Below, one piece after another: positions 8,372 to 15,014 of a stretch of DNA of 64,000 nucleotides (position 1 is the first letter of the stretch; every line of letters begins with the position of its first letter). The notes under the pieces are model-generated. The model had not been told where the DNA came from. It made no database searches and was given only the letters and a program-made list of their open reading frames with translations. Source of the DNA: Natrononativus amylolyticus (lineage in GTDB: Archaea > Halobacteriota > Halobacteria > Halobacteriales > Natrialbaceae). Position numbers and translations under genes: made by a program. The stretch covers positions 2,356,001 to 2,420,000 of the forward strand of contig NZ_CP101458.1 in assembly GCF_024362525.1 (NCBI RefSeq), given 5' to 3'.

Positions 8372-9007
8372 ATGAATCGTCCCGGCTGGCGAACATACCT
8401 CGTCACGCAGGCGTCGCGCTCCGAGGGGCGGTCGACGCCGGAGGTCGTCCGGGCGGCGATCGCAGGCGGGGTCGACGCGGTCCAGCTGCGAGAGAAGGGA
8501 ACGGCCGCTCGATCGCGCTACGAACTCGGCTGCGAGCTGCGAGAGCTCACCGCCGCGGCCGGCGTCGACCTGCTCGTCAACGACCGCGCGGATCTCGCCC
8601 GGGCGATCGGCGCCGACGGCGTCCACCTGGGCCAGTCCGATCTCCCGGTCGCCGCCGCTCGAGAGCTGCTCGAGCCCGATGCGATCGTCGGCTGTTCGGC
8701 CTCGACGGTTCCCGAGGCCCGCAAAGCGGAAGCCGACGGCGCGAGCTACCTCGGCGTTGGTGCGGTGTACGGTACGTCCTCGAAGTCCGTCGCCGCGAAG
8801 AAGGACGGAGTCGGTACCGATCGGATCGCCGCGATCGCCGACGCTGTCTCGATTCCCGTGATCGGCATCGGCGGGATCACCGTCGAGAACGCCGCTCCGG
8901 TGGTCGAGGCGGGTGCCGCGGGTGTGGCGGTCATCAGCGAACTCACCGCCGCGGACGACCCGAAAGCGGCGACCGCGGCGCTCCAAGAGGCGGTTTCCGG
9001 CCGCTAA
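8372..9007 (+). CDS. thiE: thiamine-phosphate synthase
   Basis: A 211-residue TIM-barrel enzyme joining HMP-PP and the thiazole phosphate to give thiamine phosphate. Family motifs: YLVTQ, AVQLREKG (about 36-43, HMP-PP binding), LLVNDRADLARAIGADGVHLGQSDLP, the active-site loop YLGVGAVYGTSSK, and the phosphate-binding PVIGIGGIT and AGVAVISEL. ATG 8372 is preferred to the in-frame GTG 24 nt upstream because MNRPGWRTYLVT fits the family. The gene stands alone and ends 9 nt before the convergent agmatinase gene. Confidence 0.95.
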   Translation: MNRPGWRTYLVTQASRSEGRSTPEVVRAAIAGGVDAVQLREKGTAARSRYELGCELRELTAAAGVDLLVNDRADLARAIGADGVHLGQSDLPVAAARELLEPDAIVGCSASTVPEARKAEADGASYLGVGAVYGTSSKSVAAKKDGVGTDRIAAIADAVSIPVIGIGGITVENAAPVVEAGAAGVAVISELTAADDPKAATAALQEAVSGR

Positions 9008-9016
9008 AAGAGTCGC

Positions 9017-9832
9017 CTACGGCGAGGCGGCGGCGCTCGAGAAGACGAACTCCCGCAGCAGCTTTCCGGCGAGGGCGGCGGCCTGGCCGTCGTCGCGGTC
9101 GTTCACCTCGACGACGTCGAACCCGGTCGCGTGCGGGGCGACCTCGCGAACCACGTCGCGCATCTCGCGGGGCTCGAGGCCGAACGGCTCCATCGTCCCC
9201 GTCCCGGGGGCGTAGGCGGGGTCTGCGCCGTCGACGTCGACGCTGAGGTAGACCTCGCGGCCCTCGAGGCGGTCATCGAAGGCGAAGTCGGCGACCGCTT
9301 CGGGCGGTACCACCGTCACGTCATCGGCGGCCGCCCGCTCCCACTCCGTCTCGCTGCCGGTGCGCGCGCCCAGAATGATCGCCTCCTCGGCGTCACCCTC
9401 GAGGATGCGCCGGGTGACGCAGGCGTGGCTGAGCGGGTTGCCGTCGTACGCATCGCGCAGGTCGAGGTGGGCGTCGAGACAGACGAAGACGTCGGGGTCG
9501 ACGGCCCGTACTCCCGCCGCCGTAATCGTGTGCTCGCCGCCCAGCGTGAGCGGGATCGCACCGTCCCAGACCACGTCGCGGAGGGTGCCCTCGAGGAACT
9601 CGAGGTACTCCGAAACGTCGTCCCAGGCCCGAACGTCGCCGTCGTCGCGGACGCCGAGATCGGTGAAGAACTGCTCCGTCCGGCGGTCGTAATCGTCGTA
9701 GGTCTCCGCAAACGTCCGAACGCGCCGGGGGCCGAAGCGCGTGCCCGGCTGAAAGGTCGTCGAGGCGTCCAGGGGCGCACCGACGACCACGAAGTTCGCG
9801 TCCTCGCACTCGGCGGTCGCCCCGGGAAACAT
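9017..9832 (-). CDS. speB: agmatinase-family ureohydrolase
   Basis: A 271-residue dimanganese hydrolase removing urea from a guanidino substrate, in the family normally agmatine to putrescine. Metal ligands are visible: GGEHTIT (His101), CLDAHLDLRD (Asp120, His122, Asp124) and SVDVDGADPAYAPGTGT (Asp199, Asp201). The NPLSHACV segment holds the second conserved His. Its ATG shares one base with the stop of aIF-5A (TGATG), so the two are translated from one message. That coupling suggests the real job lies in aIF-5A modification rather than bulk polyamine synthesis. Confidence 0.93.
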   Translation of the reverse strand: MFPGATAECEDANFVVVGAPLDASTTFQPGTRFGPRRVRTFAETYDDYDRRTEQFFTDLGVRDDGDVRAWDDVSEYLEFLEGTLRDVVWDGAIPLTLGGEHTITAAGVRAVDPDVFVCLDAHLDLRDAYDGNPLSHACVTRRILEGDAEEAIILGARTGSETEWERAAADDVTVVPPEAVADFAFDDRLEGREVYLSVDVDGADPAYAPGTGTMEPFGLEPREMRDVVREVAPHATGFDVVEVNDRDDGQAAALAGKLLREFVFSSAAASP

Positions 9833-10206
9833 CAGACGATCTTTCGCTGGTCGTCCATCTCGAGGTACTCGATGTTGTCGTCCGGGGAGACGTCCGCGTC
9901 CTCGGGGATACGCATCGTGATGGTCTCGTACGTCTCGAGGTCCATCACCTGCATGTCGTTGCCGTCGACGGAGACGACCTGGCCCTGTTTGCGATCGATG
10001 ATCGGAACCCAGATCTTCGCGTCGACGGGCTGGCTGAGCGAGCGCTTCTTGCCGTCGAAGACGCCCTTGGCCTCGACGCGGGCCTTCGCGCTGCCGTGCT
10101 TGCCGGGCTTCGCCGTCGAGTAGGCGTTGATCTTGCAGGCGGCGTCGTCGATCATCACGTAGCTTCCTTCCTGGAGGTCGCGAACTTCTTGCTGCTGTTT
10201 CGCCAT
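9832..10206 (-). CDS. eif5A: translation factor aIF-5A (hypusine-containing)
   Basis: A 124-residue two-domain factor that binds the ribosomal E site and promotes peptide-bond formation on difficult sequences. The N-terminal SH3-like domain carries the modification loop [11 protein letters not shown], placing deoxyhypusine/hypusine on Lys36. The C-terminal OB-fold begins near residue 70. Length is normal for archaeal members. A minus-strand TATA-like GGTTTATG (10231-10238) lies about 27 nt before the ATG, consistent with a leaderless mRNA. First gene of a two-gene operon with agmatinase. Confidence 0.97.
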   Translation of the reverse strand: MAKQQQEVRDLQEGSYVMIDDAACKINAYSTAKPGKHGSAKARVEAKGVFDGKKRSLSQPVDAKIWVPIIDRKQGQVVSVDGNDMQVMDLETYETITMRIPEDADVSPDDNIEYLEMDDQRKIV

Positions 10207-10230
10207 ACGTCGTGGTACTCAATCGAGGGC

Positions 10231-10238
10231 CATAAACC
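10231..10238 (-). promoter_or_regulatory. TATA-like box of the aIF-5A/agmatinase operon
   Basis: GGTTTATG on the minus strand, centred about 28 nt before the aIF-5A start codon. The next gene on the plus strand has its own TATA-like box at 10312-10319, so this intergenic region carries two back-to-back promoters. Confidence 0.5.
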
Positions 10239-10311
10239 GTTTGAAACCGCTCGAGTTCGGATTCCGGCGGGAGAGCGCCCGTCCGCCGGGTTCGCGGGAG
10301 TCGGCGGGCAC

Positions 10312-10319
10312 AGTATATG
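10312..10319 (+). promoter_or_regulatory. TATA-like box deciding the start of the next gene
   Basis: AGTATATG is centred 28 nt before the ATG at 10344. Its last three bases are also an in-frame ATG (10317), which would start a nine-residue longer protein. A start inside the TATA box is unlikely because a transcript begun from this box would not contain it. Confidence 0.45.
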
Positions 10320-10343
10320 TCGGTTCGAACCGACGACGATGGT

Positions 10344-10928
10344 ATGGAGACCGCAGTGCTGCTCGCGGGAGGTCTCGGCGCCGCGCTCGCGTGTGCGTTC
10401 GTGCTCAGACGGGTCCGCCGACGGCGCGGTGGGGCGGCGCACGCCGGGTCCACCGCGGCCCTCGAACGACGGGCGAACGCCCGACTCCGGGCGGCGCTCT
10501 CGCCGGGCGTCGGCACGCACCTGGAAACCCGACCCACCGTCGAGGTCCCCGTCGTCGCCGACGAGGACGGTCGGTCGTGGTACGTGCCGGTCGTCAGCGT
10601 CGACCTCGAGACGACGGACGCGCCCGGCCCGGAGCTCGTCTTCGAGTTCGTCGCCCCGGTTCTCGAGGCGATCGCGCCGGTGTTCGCCGGCGAACGGGTC
10701 CACCACTACGACGTCCGGTTCACGTTCGGCCCCGACGGCCTCCTCGTCTCCCGGTCGTGTCGACGCGTCGCCGTCACGCCGGAGCTAGCCGCGCGACTCG
10801 GGGAGCCGTCGTACCGGGCGTTCGACCTCCGGCGGGACGTCGACCGGGGTGGCGACGGCGAGGGACGCCCGCCGGTGCTGTGGGGCGAGTGCGTCGCGCC
10901 CGAGCGGGCGGTTCGGAGCACGGAGTGA
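10344..10928 (+). CDS. membrane-anchored protein of unknown function
   Basis: A 194-residue protein with one N-terminal membrane segment (VLLAGGLGAALACAFVL) followed by RRVRRRR, so the rest should face the cytoplasm. The soluble part is compact and predicted alpha/beta, with strands such as VEVPVVADEDGRSWYVPVV and HHYDVRFTFGPDGLLVSR. I recognise no enzymatic motif. Start 10344 is chosen from the TATA position. It is divergent from aIF-5A and converges on a lipoprotein gene. Probably a conserved haloarchaeal family without assigned function. Confidence 0.75.
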   Translation: METAVLLAGGLGAALACAFVLRRVRRRRGGAAHAGSTAALERRANARLRAALSPGVGTHLETRPTVEVPVVADEDGRSWYVPVVSVDLETTDAPGPELVFEFVAPVLEAIAPVFAGERVHHYDVRFTFGPDGLLVSRSCRRVAVTPELAARLGEPSYRAFDLRRDVDRGGDGEGRPPVLWGECVAPERAVRSTE

Positions 10929-10971
10929 TCAGTCCCCGAGCGGGGGCGAAGCGACCCCGACTTCACCGATC

Positions 10972-12003
10972 TCAGGAGAAGAGCCCGCCGAGCGAGAGCC
11001 AGGAGGACCGGCCGTCGACCTGCGCCAGTCGCCGGTGGCCGACGTAAGAGAAGACGGCGACCTCGTAGCTATCGGGATCGACGTCCTCGAACGCCGAGTT
11101 GTAGGCGTAGATCGCCGCGAACTCGAACTCCTGTTCGGTCTCGGCGGGCATCTCGATCGGCGCCGAGTAGCGCTCGTGGAGCCGGGTTCCGTCGGCGTCG
11201 TAGAGGACGACCTCGATGACGACGTCCTCGGAGTCGACCGTCCCGGTGTTGGCGACGGTGCCCCGAACCACGTACGCTTCCTCGCCGGAGACCGTCTCCT
11301 GGCTGAGTTCGTGGTCCGTGATCTCGAGTTCGGCTTCCGCCGGGAGGAGCGCCATCGTGATCGACTCGTCGCCCTCGAGGTCGACGTCGACGATCGAGTC
11401 CTGGTACACCTCCGAACTCGCCGTCACGGTGTAGCTACCGCTCTCGAGGCCGAACGTCGCCTGCCCGTCCGAATCCGTCTCTCGCGTCTCGCCCGCGACG
11501 TCGACGGTTCCCTCGAGCGGCACCTCCGACGTCGAGTCGACGATGGTAACCGTGAGCGTGTACGTTTCGCCGTCGTCCGCTCCCTCGTCGTCGCCGGCGT
11601 CGTCGGCCCCGTCGTCCGCTTCCTCGCCATCGCTGGTGTCGTCGGATTCGTCGTCCGACGCGGCGTCGTCGGATTCGTCGTCCGACGCGGCGTCGTCGCT
11701 GGCGTCGGGTTCGTCCCCGTCTCCGGTGCCCTCGTCGTCCCCGTTTCCGTCGTTCTCGGCTTCGTCGTCGCTGGCGTCGTCGCTGTCGTCGGTTTCCGCA
11801 TCATCGGCGCCGTCGTCATTCGCCACGTCGTCGGCGTCATCCGCCACGTCGTCGCCCGGTTCGTCGTCGAACTCGCTCTCGTTGTCCGGCTCCGTTTCGT
11901 CGTCCGCGTCACCCTCACCCGACGTCGGTCCGCCGTCGAGACACCCGGCAACACCCAGTACGAGGCCGGTCCCGGCGGCGGATAACACGCGCCTTCGTTG
12001 CAT
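10972..12003 (-). CDS. Asp-rich secreted lipoprotein with C-terminal beta domains
   Basis: A 343-residue exported protein. The N-terminus MQRRRVLSAAGTGLVLGVAGC is a twin-arginine-like signal with a lipobox; Cys21 should be lipidated. Residues ~25-145 are a low-complexity linker of Asp, Glu, Ser and Ala, likely a disordered spacer through the S-layer. Residues ~148-215 form a carboxypeptidase-regulatory-like beta-sandwich (VPLEGTVDVAGETRETDSDGQATF). Residues ~225-325 resemble the FxLYD/CARDB fold (VVRGTVANTGTVDSEDVVIEVVLYD is its core region). Function probably adhesion or ligand binding on the cell surface; no enzyme motif seen. Confidence 0.88.
   Translation of the reverse strand: MQRRRVLSAAGTGLVLGVAGCLDGGPTSGEGDADDETEPDNESEFDDEPGDDVADDADDVANDDGADDAETDDSDDASDDEAENDGNGDDEGTGDGDEPDASDDAASDDESDDAASDDESDDTSDGEEADDGADDAGDDEGADDGETYTLTVTIVDSTSEVPLEGTVDVAGETRETDSDGQATFGLESGSYTVTASSEVYQDSIVDVDLEGDESITMALLPAEAELEITDHELSQETVSGEEAYVVRGTVANTGTVDSEDVVIEVVLYDADGTRLHERYSAPIEMPAETEQEFEFAAIYAYNSAFEDVDPDSYEVAVFSYVGHRRLAQVDGRSSWLSLGGLFS
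11641..11694. repeat. perfect tandem 27-bp duplication in the lipoprotein linker
   Basis: Two identical 27-bp units, 11641-11667 and 11668-11694, encode two copies of a nine-residue block rich in Asp and Ser. Because the unit is nine codons long the reading frame is kept. This is recent slippage or unequal recombination within the disordered linker. Confidence 0.85.
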
Positions 12004-12111
12004 ACGCTCACCGTAGGAACCACCCGCTTATGGTAATTATTGGTATTTTTACATACTGTGAAAAAGTACAGTCGGCGAGCTGCGACCGGCGGTCTGTCCG
12101 TCTCTCCGGAG

Positions 12112-13194
12112 TCAGCCGAGCACGCGCCCGACCCGCTCGAGTCCCTCCTCGAGTTCCTCGGTGGGGAGCCCGAAGCCGATACGGAAGTAGTCGGGGTAGC
12201 CGAAGAGGTCGCCGGGCGCGAGGACGACGCGCTCCTCCTCGACGACGGTTCGACAGAACTCGGTTCCGTCCTCGAACCCGTCGGGAACCGTCACGAAGCC
12301 GTTGACGCCGACGGGGTCGGACCACTCGAGGTCGTGTTCCTCGAGGAACCGCTGCACCCGGTCGCGGTGGTCCGCTGCGAGCGCGCGGTTCTCCTCGAGG
12401 ATCGCCTCCTCCTGCTCGCCGAGGGCCTGTCTGGCGACGTGCTGGCCCGTAAGCGACGGCGAGATGGTCGTGTAGTCCTTCCAGTTCCAGGCGGCGTCGA
12501 CCACCTCGCGGTCGCCGACGAGCCAGCCGAACCGGAGGCCGGCGAGGCCGTAGGCCTTCGTGAGGCTGGTCGTCGAGAGCCCGCGTGGACCGAGGCTGGC
12601 GACCGGAGGAAGGGGCTCCGCGGCGAGCAGCCGGTACACCTCGTCACAGAGCAGGTAGGCGTCGGTGTCGGCGGCGAGGTCGTACAGCGCCTCAACGGTT
12701 TCCTGGGAGTGATAGCGCCCGGTCGGGTTGTTCGGGTTGTTGAGCACGATCACCGCCGTCTCGGGGCGGATCGCCTCCGCCACCGCGTCGACGTCGAGTT
12801 CCCAGGACGGGGGCTCGAGGGGGACCCGCGTCACCTCGCCGAACGCCGCCGGAACCGAGTGCAGCGCCTGGTAGGTGGGGGTGACGACGACCGCGTGGCC
12901 GCCGTTCGTCCCGCCGTCGGCCCCGTCGCCGAGCAGCGAGAGGAACCCCAGGAAGTTGGCCTCCTGGGTACCACAGGTAAAGAGGACCTCGTCCGCCTCG
13001 CGGCCGTACCGCTCGCCCACCGCGGCCCGGAAGTCGGGGTCGCCGTTGGTCGGGATCACGTAGCCGAACTCGCCGGGATCGGTGTCGAACCGGCTCGCGG
13101 GCAGGCTCCTGATACCGCTTTCGGCGAGCATGATGTCGGCGTCGTGTTCGTACTCCGCGAACCAGCGCTCGAGGCCGAAGGGCTCGATCTGCAT
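12112..13194 (-). CDS. class I/II PLP-dependent aminotransferase
   Basis: A 360-residue fold-type I aminotransferase. PLP motifs: TCGTQEANFL (phosphate-binding loop, about 74-83), NNPNNPTG (152-159), LLCDEVYR with Asp184, and the Schiff-base lysine Lys213 in TTSLTKAYGLAGLRFGW. The C-terminal YFRIGFG contains the carboxylate-binding arginine. Length is somewhat short for AspC-type enzymes but complete. An enolase-superfamily gene lies 68 nt upstream on the same strand, suggesting a shared amino-acid or keto-acid pathway. Specificity cannot be told from sequence. Confidence 0.92.
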   Translation of the reverse strand: MQIEPFGLERWFAEYEHDADIMLAESGIRSLPASRFDTDPGEFGYVIPTNGDPDFRAAVGERYGREADEVLFTCGTQEANFLGFLSLLGDGADGGTNGGHAVVVTPTYQALHSVPAAFGEVTRVPLEPPSWELDVDAVAEAIRPETAVIVLNNPNNPTGRYHSQETVEALYDLAADTDAYLLCDEVYRLLAAEPLPPVASLGPRGLSTTSLTKAYGLAGLRFGWLVGDREVVDAAWNWKDYTTISPSLTGQHVARQALGEQEEAILEENRALAADHRDRVQRFLEEHDLEWSDPVGVNGFVTVPDGFEDGTEFCRTVVEEERVVLAPGDLFGYPDYFRIGFGLPTEELEEGLERVGRVLG

Positions 13195-13262
13195 ACGCTC
13201 CAGTAGGCGGTCGAGCGGGGAAATACCCGCCGACACCGGCGAACGAGCCCGCGGAGACGGGG

Positions 13263-14324
13263 CTACCACCGAAAGCCGACCGGTTCGGCCGGCGGCTCGA
13301 GCGGACTCGCCGGCAGCCCGTCCGCCACGTCGAGGTCGTTGTACCGCCGCGGGGCGACGTCGTTCGGCCCCGTCGGGTAGAACAGCGAGGCGATCGCCTG
13401 GATCTGTCCCCGGCCGACCCCGAGTTCGAACTGCCCGCCCCCGTACAGCCGAATGTCGCGCTCGTCGCAGTACGAAATCGTCTCGAGCAGCGACTCGAGC
13501 GAGCCGAATCTGGAGGGTTTGATATTGAGCCAGCGGGGCTCCCACGGCAGGTCCTCGACGTCGTCGATCCCGTGGATCGGCGCGTCCCAGGACACCCGCT
13601 CTCGCACCTCGAGGTCCTCGAACAGCGCCACCGTCCCGTTCTCGAGCGCCGGGTCCTCGAGCACCGCGTCGGGAAACGCCTCGGCGAGCAGTTCGTAGAG
13701 TTCGGGATCGGCCTCGACGTCGACCTCGGTGCCGTGGTACTGTCCCTTCAGATCGAGGATGCGAACCGCGTCCATCGCCGCGAGTTCCGCGATCAGGTCT
13801 CGATCCCAGTCGGGCGTCGGGTCGAGTTTGAACTCGAGGGCCGGCACCTGCGCCCGCAGCGTCTCGAGGCGGTCGGTCGTCGGCGGCTCGCCCAGCCGGG
13901 TGCTGGCGACGAATCGGAGGGGGGCGTAGTCGGTCTCGAGCGCGCTCGCCAGATCGGTCCCCGCCTGTCGCAGCGCCAGATCGAGGGCGGCGCTCTCGAT
14001 ACCCCAGCGCCGGTAGTTTCGAAAGACCTCGCGGTCGGGTGCCCCGCCGGGAAAACAGTCGAGGTCGCCCACGTGCTCGGAAAACGAGGCGAGCGTGTAC
14101 TCGCCGGTGAGGTCGGGCAGGCCCGTCTCGGCCAGCGCGTCGTGCTCGTCGGTCTCGTACGTGACGTCTTCGCCGATTCCCGTCACCGGTCCCGTCCCGT
14201 CGGCGGCGGGACCGGCGAGCGAGACTTCGGTCGTAACGCGAGCGAACCCGCTCGAGGTCTCTCGCTCGAGGCGGGTAGTCGAGACGGCGTCGATCGTGAC
14301 GGGTAACTCGAGGAGACGGTCCAT
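13263..14324 (-). CDS. enolase-superfamily enzyme (racemase/lactonizing type), substrate unknown
   Basis: A 353-residue protein with an N-terminal capping domain and a C-terminal beta-barrel characteristic of mandelate racemase/muconate lactonizing enzymes. Candidate barrel motifs are FKLDPTPDW (Lys), ILDLKGQYHG (Asp, Lys), VLEDPALEN (metal-ligand Glu-Asp), NIKPSRFG and the C-terminal GGGQFELGVGRGQ. The spacing differs from OSB synthase, so I do not call menC. ATG 14324 is used; an in-frame start three codons earlier exists. Lies between the DJ-1 gene and the aminotransferase, all on the minus strand. Confidence 0.78.
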   Translation of the reverse strand: MDRLLELPVTIDAVSTTRLERETSSGFARVTTEVSLAGPAADGTGPVTGIGEDVTYETDEHDALAETGLPDLTGEYTLASFSEHVGDLDCFPGGAPDREVFRNYRRWGIESAALDLALRQAGTDLASALETDYAPLRFVASTRLGEPPTTDRLETLRAQVPALEFKLDPTPDWDRDLIAELAAMDAVRILDLKGQYHGTEVDVEADPELYELLAEAFPDAVLEDPALENGTVALFEDLEVRERVSWDAPIHGIDDVEDLPWEPRWLNIKPSRFGSLESLLETISYCDERDIRLYGGGQFELGVGRGQIQAIASLFYPTGPNDVAPRRYNDLDVADGLPASPLEPPAEPVGFRW

Positions 14325-14371
14325 ACCGCTCACTCACCGGCGACCGGAAAAAGCGTTCGTCTCCGCGAATC

Positions 14372-14935
14372 CTACCGCGCGGTCGTCGAACACTCCTCGA
14401 TCAGGGTTTCACAGAACGCGGGGAGGTCGTCGGGGGTGCGGCTGGTGATGATCTCGCCGTCGACGATCACCTCGTCGTCGTGCCAGTCGCCGCCCGCGTT
14501 CTCGATGTCGGTCCGGAGACTCGGGTAGGAAGTGAGCCGCTTGCCGGCGATCACGTCCGCTTCGACGAGCAGCCAGGGCCCGTGACAGATCGCCCCGACC
14601 GGCATCCCGTCGACGACGTGCTCGCGGAGCAACTCGACTGCGCCCTCGTCGGTCCGGAGCGTGTCCGCGCCGACCGTTCCACCGGGAATCACCAGCGCGT
14701 CGTAGCCGTCGGCGGAAACCTCCGAGAACGTCTTTTCGACCTCGTAGCTGTCGCTCCACTCGAGATCGTCGTTCACCGTCCGGGCCTCGCCCGTCTCGCT
14801 GCCGAGAACCTCGACGGTCGCCCCGGCGTCGGTCAGTGCGTCCCGCGGCTCGGTGAACTCGACCTCCTCCGTGCCCTCCGGCGCGAGAAAGAGGCCGACC
14901 CTCACGCCCTCGAGGTCTGCGTCGATCTGTGACAT
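14372..14935 (-). CDS. DJ-1/PfpI (class I GATase-like) family protein
   Basis: A 187-residue flavodoxin-like protein of the PfpI/YhbO type. The nucleophile elbow AICHGPWLL has Cys117 and His118, and the acidic residue GTEEVEF near 21-27 would activate the cysteine. LVIPGGTVGADTLR and the C-terminal DEVIVDGEIITSRTPDDLPAFC are family signatures. Such proteins are reported as deglycases/glyoxalases or chaperones; which applies here is not evident. The ATG at 14935 (MSQIDADLEG) fits the family; 17 upstream codons in frame do not. Confidence 0.92.
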   Translation of the reverse strand: MSQIDADLEGVRVGLFLAPEGTEEVEFTEPRDALTDAGATVEVLGSETGEARTVNDDLEWSDSYEVEKTFSEVSADGYDALVIPGGTVGADTLRTDEGAVELLREHVVDGMPVGAICHGPWLLVEADVIAGKRLTSYPSLRTDIENAGGDWHDDEVIVDGEIITSRTPDDLPAFCETLIEECSTTAR

Positions 14936-15014
14936 CGAACGGAGCCACCACGAACGCCCCCAGAAAAGTTCCACTTGCCTGTGCACGCTGTCCGGGGGCT
15001 CGCCGCACCCAACC

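Noticed and set aside
10321-10332. GGTTCGAACC resembles a tRNA T-loop consensus.
   Set aside because: No acceptor, D or anticodon stems can be folded around it, and it lies in a promoter/N-terminal region.
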